A DNA stretch of 64,000 nucleotides from Zeus faber (lineage: Eukaryota > Chordata > Actinopteri > Zeiformes > Zeidae). The DNA lies in contig OY482861.1 of the NCBI GenBank assembly GCA_960531495.1, positions 3,523,001 through 3,587,000 of the forward strand. The letters run 5' to 3'. The notes beneath the pieces were generated by a model. That model was given only the letters and a program-made list of their open reading frames with translations, was not told where the DNA came from and made no database searches. This document shows positions 33,663 through 45,539 of this stretch, piece by piece. Position 1 is the stretch's first letter. Every line of letters starts with the position of its first letter. Position numbers and translations under genes: made by a program.

Positions 33663-34857
33663 TTCAAGATTCAAGATTCAAGAGGTTTATTTGTCACATA
33701 CATATACATACGTTCATACATATGTATAAACATCACATATATGCAGTGAAATGTCATTGCAACGCACCCGGAGATTGTGCACAAAAGTTCGAAACTGAAC
33801 ACAATAGCTAACCTAATTACTACTAAAATAAAATAAAATATAATAAGGCTCAAAAAGGTAATACTGGGTGGGGGTAAAACATATAAATAAAGGGAATAGA
33901 CTTATGTATATTGGATAGGCTATTTGTATATACAGACGTAAGTAAAGTGGCATGTGAATGAAGTGAGGTAGTGTGTGTGGAGATACACAGTACAGTAAAT
34001 AATAGTACGACACAGCAATACAGTAATCCCAAACAGAACAGCAATACAGCGCAGTATGCAGTAACCCAGTACAGTGATACAGTATGCAACATATAGTAAA
34101 GTAAGGCAATGGGGCCTGTGTGAAAGTCTCAGTGAGGACCCCTGGTGAGTTCAGCATTGACAGTCCTTATGGCTTGCATGTAGAAACTCAGTTTCTTCTC
34201 AATCTCTCAGTCCTTAATGTGTAACTGTGGAGGCGCTTTCTCAACCGCAGCAGCTGGAACAGTCCGTTGTTGGGGTGATGAGGGTCCTTCATGATCCTGC
34301 GGACTCTGCTACTACACCTCCTGGTGTATAAGACCTGCAGAGAGGGAAGGCTAGTTCCAGTGGTACGTTCGGCTGAACGCACCACCCTCTGCAGGGCCCG
34401 CCTATCCTGAGCAGTACAGTTCCCAAACCAGGCTACGATGCTCTCCACTGCTCCAGTGTAGAAGGACTTGAGGATCCTCACCGAGACCCGGAATTTCCTC
34501 AGCTGCCTGAGGTGGTCAAGACGCTGCCTCACCTTTCTTTACCAGAGTGTCTTTGTGTATAGTCCATGTTAAGTCCTCAGTGATGTGGACACCAAGGCAC
34601 TGGAAGCTGCTCACCCTGTCGACAGAAGTCCCATTAATCACCAAGGGCGCATGCGTCCTCGGTTGTAATCCTCTCCAAAAGTCCACAATCAGCTCCTTAG
34701 TTTTACTGATGTTAAGGAGGAGGCTGTTGTCCCTGCACCAGAGTGACAGGTCAGGTCCTCCTCACAGTAGACCTTCTCATCGTCGTCCTGATGACACCAC
34801 AACGGTGTCGTCAGAAAGCTTGATGGAGCTGGACTTGGCCACACAGTCGTGTGGCGC
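33663..34857 (-). mobile_element. L2-clade LINE (copy e), 3' part
   Basis: The 3' tail (GATTCAAGATTCAAGAGG on the plus strand) begins at about 33666. Upstream on the minus strand are the C-terminal RT and post-RT segments: LRQLRKFRVSVRILKSFYTG, VESIVAWFGNCTAQDRRALQ and VLYTRRCSSRVRRIMKDPHH. The frame extends to the region after the ADD motif (near 34850). The copy is 5'-truncated inside RT. It sits between a CR1 relic and retroviral gag sequence. Confidence 0.85.
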
Positions 34858-36419
34858 TGCCATGTCATAGAACTCGTCGCCTGCAACTGCCCCCCTCATG
34901 AGGAGAGCCATCATCATTGGTGTCGTTAATAAACTTATGTTCGTTGTAGTATACATAATTGATCCATTCCGAGTTCTTAGTCGATGTAATACTGCAAAAT
35001 ACCCAACCCAGGGATAAACTAAAAGATCCCTAGAAGTCCTTCAGCTCCTGCTGAAATCTCACTTGGCAACTTGTATTTGTTCAGTATCCACCGAGGTTGG
35101 CCTATACTATCTATGAACAGTCAGGAATATACGCCCTTTTTCTCCTGCGACAAACTATATTTTTGCTGGCCGCTACCACGTCCCAGCCATCCGCAGAGTA
35201 AGGGACTGATGTAGCTGTCCTTGTGTCCAAAATAAGTCTGCCAATGACTCAGGGTATAACAGCGAGTTGACAATAGAATTCTTATCCTGATACAAGTCCC
35301 CTTGGGGTGTGAGACTCGATGGTCCGTCAGCTACATTCATTATTTTACTACATTTGATGAACCTTCTCTTGACTATGGGATTAGTGGGTGACCCTGGGCC
35401 CTGCGGTTGCTGTACTAGTTGTGAACCTGGCTGAGCGAGGAAGGTCATTGGGTTAATCTTGACTGCAACTGCCACGCCTTGTACTTTCTTTTTGTCCTTG
35501 TCTTGCCTTGTTAGCTCCTCCAGTTGGAGCTGTGTCAGCTTTCTCTGTATCTCTTTGCCTTGTTCTGCCAATCTCTGCTGAAAGTGCTTATCCACAGCAT
35601 GAACAACATGATCACAATTTTCCTTGTGGCTTTTAGATGAAGTCAGTCCCACCAAACCATCAAGCTTATTTCTGACTGGCCCTGTCAATGTCTCTAGCAT
35701 TGAGTTCCTAAAGAGTACAAGTATGATCGGATCCATTTCCGGGTCTTTTTCCGTCTCTGTCCACAATCCCACTCGACTCAGATACTCCTCCCTTACTGCT
35801 CCCCACAGTTGTTGTCTGTATCCATCAATAGCAGTGCCATCCCAAAGCACTTTCTCCGTAGTTTCTGCTAGACTACCTTTTCTTCATACTCTACTTAAGC
35901 TGGTCACCCCCAGAACTCTGGCCAACAGCACTTTCAGGTCTCCCACCATTATTATCTTTCCTATTGTCTGCTCTTCAAATATTTTTATCTACTTTGCACC
36001 CTCATTTATGTTGGGTAAGCCACCTAAGTCTTGCGTTCTCCATGGGATATAGTAGCCTGTTCCTCCTTTTATTAATATTGAACATTGGTATTGGGCTATA
36101 GATAACGTGAATTATCCTGTATTTGGAGTGGTTCTTCTTTTTTCAAAGCTTTTTATCTTTTCCTGCAACTGCTGGACTAATGACAAGCTCCTCGGTTGTC
36201 CTGAAGTTCCCTCACCCACACCTTTTTTTCTCAGAACTTCCATCTCCTCACACAATGTTACATCGTACGTTCCTTCCTTCTATATTTAGCGGCTAGATTT
36301 GCTGTGCATTTAGTCTACTTTTCTAATGTCTTTTGTATTTCTTCCTTAATTAACAAGAACCTCTTTCCCAGCATCTGTCCTGGTTTATCCTTCATTTTTT
36401 CTGCTCAACTTGTAGTGTC
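34858..36419 (-). pseudogene. Endogenous retrovirus gag relic
   Basis: The minus-strand frame 35850-35173 contains a capsid-like C-terminal helical region (VLFRNSMLETLTGPVRNKLD, SHKENCDHVVHAVDKHFQQR) and then a long charged coil (QRKLTQLQLEELTRQDKDKK). This arrangement is seen in gag of fish endogenous retroviruses. Upstream pieces in other frames (near 36060-35870; DIKVLLARVLGVTSLS-like text) continue the capsid and matrix part. No zinc knuckle, pol or env follows: 34858-35172 holds only stop-rich sequence. The upstream side is cut by the Gypsy LTR at 36420. Stops and frameshifts make it non-functional, and the family is uncertain. Confidence 0.6.
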
Positions 36420-36827
36420 TGTCATGATCTCCACCTTCATCTACCTTCCCCTCCCCCTCCTTACCGGTCTCATTAATCCAACTCCATTCACCTGCGCACA
36501 CAGCTGTTCCAGATCTGCAATCTAACCACTATATATGCCTCTCTCACCAGTCACCCATTGCCAGATTGTCTTCGATGCTTGCACCAGACTCTCCAGCGTT
36601 CTCCGGACTGATTCCACGCTACCCACTCTGCCTCGCTCCGACCACGTATCCTGCCTGCCACTCCGCCTGTCTTCTGTCTGCTCTCCTCCTAATCGAACCT
36701 GCCTGTCCCCGACGATGTATCCTGCCTGCCCCCTGCCTGTCTTCCATCCGCTCTACAAATAAAAGACATTACCAAATATCCCTGCCTGTCTTTGTGCTGC
36801 AATTGGGTCCTAACCACACCCATTACA
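36420..36827 (+). repeat. Gypsy-3 5' LTR
   Basis: It begins TGTCATGATC and ends CCCATTACA. A TATA-like CTATATATG lies at 36529-36537, and AATAAA at 36758-36763 fits the polyadenylation signal. The gag ATG lies 17 bases downstream of the LTR. Confidence 0.7.
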
Positions 36828-36844
36828 GTACAATCTGGCCAACA

Positions 36845-37420
36845 ATGGACCCAGCACACAACCCCGAGTTGCTGGCACACCTGGGAAGGGAGGAGTCACA
36901 GCTCCAACACCAGGAGGCTGTCCGAGCCTCCACCTCAACGGACGTTCGGCTAGCAGCGGCTAGCCAGGAGCAAGGGCTCGCCACGCTAGCTGCCCAGGTC
37001 CAGCAGCTCGCCATCGCTCTCGGTCATTTCAACCCGCCGCCTGCACCAGCACCGGCCCAGCCTGGGTACTTCCTGGAGCCCCGGGTGGGGTTTCCAGAAC
37101 GCCATGCCGGAGACGCAGACAGCTGTAGTCCGTTCATTATGAACTGTTCCATCCTCTTCGCTCTGCAGCCCCACACCTCGCCTCCGAGGAAGCCAGGGTG
37201 CCGTTCACGGTAAATAGCCTGACGGGCCGCGCTCAGCTGTGGGGAACAGCCGAGTGGGAACGACGCACACCAGCCTGCCCCTCCTTCCACGCCTTCGCCG
37301 CCGAGCTCCGCAAGGTGTTCGGGGTGACATCACAAGGTTCCGATGCTGCTGGTGGTCTCCTGGGTCTCAGTCAAGGGTCCCGCTCCGTGGTCGATTACGC
37401 GATCGACTTCCGCACCCAGG
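36845..37420 (+). pseudogene. Gypsy-3 Gag
   Basis: From ATG 36845: MDPAHNPELLAHLGREESQL, a helical Gln/Ala-rich N-terminus, a proline stretch PPAPAPAQPG, then EPRVGFPERHAGDADSCSPF, the start of a capsid-type region. After a frame break near 37190, FTVNSLTGRAQLWGTAEWER and FHAFAAELRKVFGV follow, the typical capsid core of sushi-like Gypsy Gag. The sequence then passes into SQGSRSVVDYAIDFRTQA. The zinc knuckle and protease N-terminus appear deleted near 37425, where text jumps to the protease C-terminal part. Confidence 0.8.
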
Positions 37421-37424
37421 CCTC

Positions 37425-38770
37425 CTGGGGACAATCACCCATCAGACAGTGCCCATCTGCATGCTCCTGTCCGGCAACCACCACGAGACGATACAGTTCT
37501 GCATCCTGGACTCACCTCGTCACCCTCTCCTCCTGGGGTTCCCCTGGCTCCGGCGTCACAACCCACACCTCGACTGGACCACAGGGGCTATTCTGGGATG
37601 GAGTCCTGCGTGCCATCAGGTCTGCCTGAAGCAAGCCGCCGCACCTCAGCCATCCACCAGCTCCAGCTCCGCACCCGACATGTTGGGGGTCCCCGCCGAG
37701 TACCTCGACTTCAGGGAGGTCTTCAGGAAGGCTCCAACCTCCAGCCCGGCTCCATCCCCCCAAGAGGCCGCCTGTACTCCCTGTCCACCCCGGAGAGAGA
37801 GGCCATGGACACACCATATTAACGATGCCCTGGCGGCGGGCATCATCCGTCCCTCCTCATCCCCGGCGGGGGCGGGCTTCTTCTTCGTGGAGATGAAGGA
37901 CAAGTCGCTTCGCCCCTGTATTGACTATGCGGTCTCAACGACATTACGGTCAAGAACCGCTATCCCCTGCCCCTCATCTCATCAGCCTTCGAACTCCTGG
38001 AGGGGGCCACGGTGTTCACCAAGCTCGACCTACGCAACGCCTACCATCTGGTCCGGGTTCGAGAGGGGGACGAATGGAAGACGTCGTTCAACACTACCTC
38101 CGGTCACAACGAATATCTGGTGATGCCCTCCGGTCTCACCAACGCCCCCGCCGTCTTGCAGGCCCTGGTCAATGACGTGCTCAGGGACATGCTCAACAAA
38201 TTCATCTTTGTTTACCTCGGTGACATCCTGATCTTCTCCCGATCCCAAGCTGAGCACGTCCACCACGTACAGACGGTCCTGCAGCGCCTCCTGGAGAACT
38301 CACTCTTTGTGAAGGTGGAGAAGTGTGAGTTTCGTCCGTCTCCTTCCTGGGGTACGTTGTAGGGAGGGGGACCATCCAGATGGACTCCACTAAGGTCTCC
38401 GCCGTCACCACCTGGCCCGCCCCGGACACCCGCAAGCAACTCCAGCGCTTCCTCCTCCTGGCCCTGAAGGCACGGTTCACTTCAGCCCCCATTCTGGTAT
38501 TGCCTGACCCCACACGGCAGTTTATGGTTGAAGTGGACGCCTCGGACGTGGGAGTTGGAGCTGTTCTATCCCAGAGAACCGCCTCCGACAAGAAGCTTCC
38601 TCCCTGCGCCTTCTTCTCCAGGCGTTTAACCCCGGCCGAGAGGAACTACGACATCGGGAATAGGGAGCTTCTCGCCGTCAAACTGGCCCTGGAGGAGTGG
38701 CGACACTGGCTAGAGGGAACCCAGCTGCCGTTCCTGGTGTGGACTGACCACAAGAACCTGGAGTAAATCC
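37425..38770 (+). pseudogene. Gypsy-3 protease remnant, reverse transcriptase, RNase H
   Basis: The protease C-terminus (MLLSGNHHETIQFCILDSPR, LLLGFPWLRRHNPHLDW) leads into [39 protein letters not shown], and after a shift [20 protein letters not shown] and [14 protein letters not shown]. The catalytic box reads YLGD at 38213-38224, Gly replacing the first Asp. RNase H follows: [40 protein letters not shown] and WTDHKNLE, then a stop at 38764. The tether before RNase H (the [13 protein letters not shown] segment) is missing near 38455. Confidence 0.85.
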
Positions 38771-40221
38771 AGTCCGCCAGGAGACCGAACTCCCGTCAGG
38801 CCCGTTGGGCGCTCTTCCTAACCAGGTTCAATTTCTCCCTCTCCTATCGGCCAGGGTCACGCAATATCAAACCTGACGCCCTGTCCCGGCAGTTCCAGGA
38901 GGAGGAAGACGCTGCTGACCCTGACACCATTCTACCGTCCTCCCGTCTAGTTGCCACACTCACCTGGGAGGTGGAAGAGAAGGTCAGAGCCGCCGCCCAG
39001 GACCAACCTGGACCCAGCGCATGTCCGCCCGACCGTCTGTTCGTCCTGCCTGACCTCCAGTCCGAGGTTCTCCAGTGGGCCCACAACTCCTGACTCACCT
39101 GCCACCTGGGGATCCAGCGGAAGAAGGAGGTCGTCCAGCGTCACTTCTGGTGGCCCTCCCTGGGTGAGGACGTCCGAGGGTTCGTCAATGCCTGCCCCAC
39201 CTGTAACCAGCACAAACCCTCTCTTCTTGCTCCTGCTGGTCTCCTACACCCACTGCCGGTTCTTCATCGCCCCTGGTCTCACATCAACGTGGACTTCGTC
39301 ACCGGTCTGCCACTGTCTAGCGGCAATACTACCATCCTGACCGTGGTGGACCGGTTTAGCAAGATGGCTCACTTCGTGCGCTCTACCGAAGCTGACGTCG
39401 AGCTATTATTGTACCAAGTCGTCCGCCTCCATGGCATCCCGGTACATATTGTATCCAACCGGGTTCCCCAGTTATCCTCTGTCTTCTGGCGGTATTTCTG
39501 TGCGCTCCTGGGAGACGGCCCTTCACTGTGCATGACATCACAACACCCGTCGTCCTGGTACGAGCAGCTTTTGTGGGTGGAATATGCCCACAACACCCTG
39601 ACCAGTTCGGCCACAGGCCTCTCCCCCTTCCAGTGCGCCTACGGCTTCCAACCGCCTCTGTTCCCAGCCCTTGATAAGGAGGCTTCCTGCCGTCCATCCA
39701 GGCCTTCATTCGCTGCTGCCGCAGGACCTGGACCCGGGCCCGGGCCGCCCTCCTTCCGAGCCGCTGGCCGCAACGCCTCTGCCGCCAACCGTCACCGCTC
39801 CCAGGCCCTGGAGTACCAGCCGGGCCAGAAGGTCCGGCTCTCCACCTGGGACCTCCCCCTTAAGGTGGAATCCAAAAAGCTGGCTCCTTGGTTCATCGGC
39901 TCGTTCATGATCGAGAAGGTCGCCAACCCGGTAGCAGTGCGGCTCAAGCTCCCCAGGTCCATGCGCGTCCATCCCACCTTCCATGTGTCCAAAGTTAAGC
40001 TGGTCCGGGAGAGTGCTCTGGTCCCCTTGGCGCCTCCCCCGCCTCCTCCGCGCTTCATTGACGGCGGTCCTGCCTTTTCTGCCCGCTGTCTCCTACGTTC
40101 CCGCCGGCGTGGGAGAGGCCTGCAGTACCTGGTGGATTGGGAGGGTTACAGTCCGGAGGAGAGGTCCTGGGTCCCTGCGAGACACATTCTGGACCATCCC
40201 CTTATCAGGAGGTTCTATTAG
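38771..40221 (+). pseudogene. Gypsy-3 integrase and chromodomain
   Basis: The zinc-binding domain is visible ([29 protein letters not shown]). The core starts [20 protein letters not shown] with the first Asp. The second catalytic site reads VSNRVPQL at 39457-39459, Asn for Asp. About 25 codons carrying the third acidic residue are deleted after MTSQHP (near 39545). The C-terminal part ([32 protein letters not shown]) and the chromodomain ([20 protein letters not shown]) remain and end at 40221. Confidence 0.85.
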
Positions 40222-41590
40222 CGCCATTCTGACCAGCCCTCCAGACCGGGTCAACCCTCCCAACCGCAGACCTCACCACCTCTCTTGTCTGGACCCTCCA
40301 GCGATGGTTCAGAGGCGGACGATGTCGACCCTGTGGGTCCCTCCTCCGACGAGGAGGACGAGGCCCATTCAGCGGAGGACGAGGTGATGGACGGGGTCTC
40401 CGACGAGTACTCCGATGAGGATCACGTGGTCCATTTAACGGAGGACCAGGAGATGGACAGGGTCTCCGACGAGTACTAGTACTATTTATTTATTTTTATT
40501 GTTTTTAAATCCGCCTGTATATAAAATGTAGTTTTACATGAAATTATTTGCTTTTAATTAATTGAATTAAAAATTTGATTGTGTCCCAATAAAGCTCACC
40601 CTGTGAGGCTCTGACACTCCAGCAAAGGACACCCAGTATCACCCCCCACCCGAGATCAGCCGCCCACAGCGCCGAGTGACTTCAGATGGCTTTTTCAAAG
40701 GAGAAGACTCAAAAATGAGGATATATGAGCTCACGTTGCCTATTGACCAAATTGGAACCCCGGGTCTAGATTGCCGCAGTGTCACCTGGGTTCTAGACTG
40801 GAAGAACTCAAAATGAGATCAGATCCGGACTTAATGACCTCAGAATTGGAAACCTCAATTGGAAAGCCACCATGCAATCTCACAGCTGCGAACCAGTCTG
40901 ATCCAGAACAGCGAGCACCTGAGTTTCTTCACGAGAATTTATCAGATCAACATATAGTTGGAGAGTTGTTCGAGAACCTTTAACTAAAAATTATTGATTA
41001 TCACAATGTCATACCTGGATTTTATCCTTACTATTCGGAAAATATTCCTCCTAATATACCCTTATGTATTTTGACTTTACCGAAGTTAATTCTTTATTCG
41101 TTATACTTTTTTATTCTGGTGTTCTGTTTTTTTCTCTCTTTCTCCCTCTCCGCTTCTGACCTCTGGATCTGACCTCTTGTTTCCGACATACTGTAGCTCC
41201 TCAGTGTATTATCTGACAGGCCCACTCGTCACACACTCAACTCCGTAGTTCTTTACAGACCTTGGGTCAGTATTCCCTAGGGATCACGCTCACTGACTTA
41301 CACCAAGACAATTCCATTTTCAGCCTGTAGATAAACTGTGTACACACAGTTTGCACAGTTTACACAGTATTTTATCAGAATAAAATAGTGTGTGTGTCTA
41401 GTATTTAGACAATATATCATAAACACTTTACACAATTTTTAAGGGTCTTATCAATTTTAATCACAATATTTCTTACCACTAATTAATCTGTTTAATTAAT
41501 TACTATTCCGTTATTATAAAAAGCAATTTCACACTTTCAAATTCCACAAGCAGTTTTATCAAACACAATTTATATTATTTTTTACTCCAC
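40222..41590 (+). other. Unassigned region downstream of Gypsy-3, with small ORFs
   Basis: An acidic frame at 40285-40479 (many Asp/Glu, EEDEAHSAEDE-like, two related VSDEYSDED/VSDEY endings) overlaps the end of the chromodomain region in another frame. It may be untranslated 3' sequence of the element. A second 70-codon frame at 40771-40983 has no recognised motif. 40990-41590 is AT-rich with no gene or repeat that I recognise. No 3' LTR was found. Confidence 0.4.
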
Positions 41591-41599
41591 CCATTCAGT

Positions 41600-41721
41600 C
41601 CTGAGCAAGCTTTTTCTTGCCGTATCTGCAGAGTTCGGTTCTAACCAAGCAGACCCTCTAGAACTGCACTTTCTTGAGGCAGTATTGCAAAACCTATCAT
41701 TCTATCCTAGCAGACCCTTAT
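41600..41721. repeat. Minisatellite units, left part
   Basis: Two diverged units contain CTAACCAAGCAGACCCTCTA and CTATCCTAGCAGACCCTTA. They resemble the array at 45080-45485 on the other side of the LINE. Confidence 0.55.
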
Positions 41722-41977
41722 TTACGTTTACATTTACATTTAGACATTTAGCAGATGCTTTTATCCAAAGCAAATTACAAGGGAGAATAACATTCAAGCT
41801 ACATTGCAACAGAAACATTAGTGTAACAATAAATAAATACTGCTAAGTAGTGCTAAGTAATTGTAAGTTAGGAGAGGAGGTGCCCTATGAAGAGCTGGGT
41901 CTTCAAGTGCTTCTTAAAGACAGAGAGGGAGGCCCCTGCTCTGGTGGTTTATGGCAGCTCGTTTCACCAACGTGGAA

Positions 41978-43796
41978 CTACAAATGAGAATAGCCTGGAT
42001 TGCCATGGTTGTGCCTCCGGGGGGTAACATGTGCTCTTACAAGAGCATTTAAGTAAGTGGGGGCATCCCAACAATCACTCTCTTGGCAAGCATCAGAGAC
42101 TTGAACTTGATGCGAGCGGCTACAGGTAACCAGTGGAGCTCGATAAGCAGCGGAGTAACATGTGCCCTCTTTGGCTGGTTGAGCACCAGTCGCACCACCG
42201 CATTCTATATCATCTGCAGTGGCTTCACCACACAAGCCAGCAAGCCTGTTAAGAGAGCATTGCAGTAGTCGAGGCGGGAAATCACCAAGGTTTGTACCAG
42301 CAGTTGGGTGGCATATTGGGTCAGGTACGGCCTGACCTTTTGGATGTTGAATAGTGCGAAGCGGCACGACTGAGAGACGGCGGCAACATGGTCGGAGGAT
42401 GTCAGTTGGTCATCGATAATGACACCTAGATTCCTTGCAGCTTTAGTAGGAGCAAGAGATAAAGAGTAAATTTTGATATCAATGTTGAGATAAATACCTT
42501 GTTTGGCCGGGAAAACCAACAGTTCTGTTTTTGCCAGGTTTAGTTGAAGATGGTAATTCTTCATCCACGTGGATATGTCAGCGAGGCAATCCGAGATACG
42601 TGTCGAGACAGCGGGGTCATCAGGCACGAAAGACAGATTGAGTTGAGTATCATCCGCATAGCAGTGATATGAAAAACCATGGGAGCGGATGGCCCAGCGA
42701 GGTGGTGTATATGGCAAAGAGGAGCGGTCCCAGCACAGAGCCTTGGGGCACCCCTGTGGTGAGGTGGTGAGGCACAGAAAACTGGCCTTGCCAAGTCACA
42801 CTGAACGAACGCCCAATGAGGTAAGATTCGAACCAGGAAAGTGCACTGCCAGAGATGCCCATTCTTGAGAGTGTGGACTGGAGAATGCTGTGATTGACAA
42901 AAGCAGCTGATGAAGTCTAGCAGAATGAGAACCGAGGATTGGGCATCAGCTCTAGCAGTTTTTAAGCCCTCCGTCACAGACAACAGGGCTGTTTCAGTAG
43001 AGTGTCCACTTTTGAAGCCAGATTGAAGTGGATCAAGAAGGTTGTTTCTTGACAGGAATTCTGTAACCTGTCTAGAGACCGCCGTCTCAATGGTTTTGGA
43101 AAGGAATGGGAGGAGTGAGACCGTCCGATAGTTTTCCACTCGAGTGGGATCAAGTGAAGGTTTTTTGAGCAGTAGTGCTACCCTAGCCACTTTGAAAGCA
43201 GAGGGGAATGTGCCAGAAGTGAGGGAAGAATTAATCAAACACGTGATTGCCGGGGTGACAGTCGGTGATATGGCTTGAAGGAGGTTAGATGGGATCGGAT
43301 CTAGCGGACAGGTAGTAGGACGGCTACATGTTAGTAGTTTAGATACCTTACTCTCAGCGAGAGGGGTAAAACCAGGGAACAATGAGCCTTGAGCCGGAGT
43401 AGACAGGTTGTGAGTTAGTTGTTTGGAGAATTGGCTGCTGATAGCTGCCACTTTATGAGTAAAAAAGGAGGCAAAGCTATCAGCAATGAGGTTGGTAGCT
43501 GGAGGAGGTGGTGGAGGGTAGAGCAGAGACTTAAAGGTGGAGAATAACTTACGTGTGTCCGTGGCACTGTTGATCCTGTGGTTGAAGCAAGCCTTCTTAG
43601 CAGCAGTGATGCTGGAAGAGAAGGAGGACAGCAGTGTCTGGTAGCTTCCAAGATCTTCAGTCGCTTTAGATTTGTACCATTTCCTCTCGGCTGCTCTGAG
43701 GTCAGTGTGCGATGTCCGGAGGGTGTCACTCAGCCACAGTGCGACTGGGTTGATCGAGCAGGTCTGGTGGATAGTGGACACAGGGTCTCCAGACAT
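41978..43796 (-). pseudogene. L2-type ORF2, reverse transcriptase part
   Basis: In order: linker with ERKWYKSKATEDLGSYQTLL, RT fingers VARVALLLKKPSLDPTRVEN and [47 protein letters not shown] (the AFD catalytic segment after it is lost by a frameshift near 42915), [20 protein letters not shown] and [17 protein letters not shown], and the catalytic box [14 protein letters not shown] (intact ADD, near 42655). The thumb and C-terminal part (NLGVIIDDQL, VISRLDYCNALLTGLL) follow. Frame changes near 42915 and 42690 break it. Confidence 0.85.
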
Positions 43797-44836
43797 GAGC
43801 TCAAGGTAGACCAGAGAGAATCTGTGGCATCATTAACCTGTAGAGAGGAGAAAGTGCTGTGAGGCGGAAGAGAAGAGGAGAACACAGAGGAGAAGTGGGT
43901 GGGAGACAGGTTGCGGAGATTGTGGTGGATGGAAACCATGGGTGGGGAGGTAGAGGGTTGTTCTGGAAGCTGAACATTGAAGCAGATGAAGAAGTGGTCT
44001 GAGAGATGGAGAGGGGTGAGCATTAGGTTGTCAGTGGTGCAGCTCCGAGCAAGAATGAGATCAAGCTCTTTGCCAGCCTCGTGAGTCGATGGAGTAGGGA
44101 CCTGTCTTAGGTCGAATGAGCGAACCAAAGACAAGAAGTCAACCGAGCTTGCATTGTCCAAGTGGATGTTCATGTCACCGAGGACGAGAATGGGACACTC
44201 ATGCTCAGGAATTGATGACAGCAGTGTGTCAAGCTCATGTAGGAAGTCACCTAGTTGTCCTGGTGGACGGTAGATGACGACCACATAGGCTTTTACAGGA
44301 GCAGTCACCAAGATGGCATGATATTCAAAGGAGACAAAGTTGTTTAAAGGCAGCAGTGGATTAAATTTCCATGTGTTGGAAATTAGCAGACCAGGCCCAC
44401 CACCACGGCCAGATGGTCGGAAAGTGTGGGAGAATGAGTAGTTTGTGGAAAGCGTAGCTGGGGTTGCACTATTTTCAGGTTTAATCCACGTTTCAGTGAG
44501 AACAAGGAGCTCCAAGGAGAGGTCCTTAGCATAACCAGAAATAAAGTCGGCCTTGTTAACTGCAGGTCGACAGTTCCACAAGCCACCAGAGAAGGAAGTC
44601 TTTGCAGATGATGTTTGCTGCAGAGACCTGAGGTGACCCAGATTGCTTCGGCGTTTGTAATAACGAGGCTTTCTGTGTGAACTTGAAATTACAGAAATGT
44701 GTATGTGTACATTGCGTATGAGGTGACAAAAACAAGACAGGTTTGCGTTGTTCGGTGTCCTTGCTTCGGTGGACTTGCACAGGTAGACTTGCAAGTCTAT
44801 ACACAATACCGTCTTCACACGAGAACGGCTGCACAC
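43730..44836 (-). pseudogene. L2-type ORF2, endonuclease part
   Basis: The open frame carries an APE-type endonuclease: LVLTETWIKPENSATPATLS (catalytic Glu), GRGGGPGLLISNTWKFNPLL, VVVIYRPPGQLGDFLHELDT, CPILVLGDMNIHLDNASSVD (GD-N motif), ELDLILARSCTTDNLMLTPL and LSDHFFICFNV (SDH motif). All usual active-site residues are visible. The frame ends in a stop at 43730, and the RT follows in another frame after an overlap near 43796, implying one frameshift. The start codon cannot be fixed. Confidence 0.8.
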
Positions 44837-45079
44837 GGGGCTGACGCTTTAGTAACAGCCCCGTGAATGTAGCATGACCGCTGATTGAAGACGGTTGTTC
44901 TCGTTCTCGGACTGATTGCACCCGGCTGAAGGCACGCCCACACAAAGACAAAACTTACCGATTTGGGGGAATGTCTAGAAGTCACACCCTTTGTTGATGG
45001 CTAAGCAATTAATAGTGATGGGTTCAGAGTGAAACCACTAGTCCTAAGTTACAACAGTAAAATACTTGATAACAGATAA

Positions 45080-45485
45080 AGCAGTAAATACACTTACACA
45101 ACAGTCTTGGCACTGAGACTTCTCTCCTTAAGGAGGTATCATAGACCTCAGTTTTCATCTGACCAAGCAGTCCCTCTCTATTAGAGGTGGTATCTCAGAA
45201 TCTATCAGTCTATCCAGGCAGACCCTTATGAAACTTTTCTCCTTAAGGTGGTATCATAGACTTCAGTTTTTGTCTGACCAAGCAGTCCCTCTCTATTAGA
45301 GGTGGTATTTCAGAACAAAAACACACTTCTGACCAAGCAGCCTTTAACAAGACTTATCTCCTTAAAGTCGTATCTCAGAAGTACAACTTACTCTAACCAT
45401 TTAGTCCCTTGAGAGACCCTTATCTGAGTATCTTTGAGACCTGTCCTGTCCTTTAAAGTACCTTTCCTCTAATTTGTACCCATGA
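45080..45485. repeat. Minisatellite with ~55-bp units
   Basis: About seven diverged units contain CTGACCAAGCAGTCCCTCTC or CTATCCAGGCAGACCCTTAT followed by (A/T)AGGTGGTATC(A/T)(C/T)AGA. Two versions alternate over 45100-45340. Units continue to the left of the LINE at 41600-41721. Confidence 0.7.
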
Positions 45486-45539
45486 AGTGGTATCTGCAGG
45501 TTTTGATTGACTATAATTGTTATTTAAATATTTGTTATT

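Larger units (their letters stand above)
36420..40221 (+). mobile_element. Ty3/Gypsy chromodomain retrotransposon (Gypsy-3)
   Basis: A 5' LTR (36420-36827) is followed by gag, protease, reverse transcriptase, RNase H, integrase and chromodomain in the standard chromovirus order. It is related to Gypsy-1 but distinct: the LTRs differ. No 3' LTR is recognisable after 40221. Internal frameshifts, stops and a deletion in the integrase core make it defective. Confidence 0.85.
41722..44870 (-). mobile_element. L2-type LINE (second family), nearly full length
   Basis: The 3' tail is the TTTACATTTACATTTAGACATTTAGCAGATGC sequence (shown on the plus strand from about 41727). ORF2 fills most of the element on the minus strand. 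The copy lies within a minisatellite, whose units flank it on both sides. It is distinct from L2 copies a-f in both protein and tail. Confidence 0.85.
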
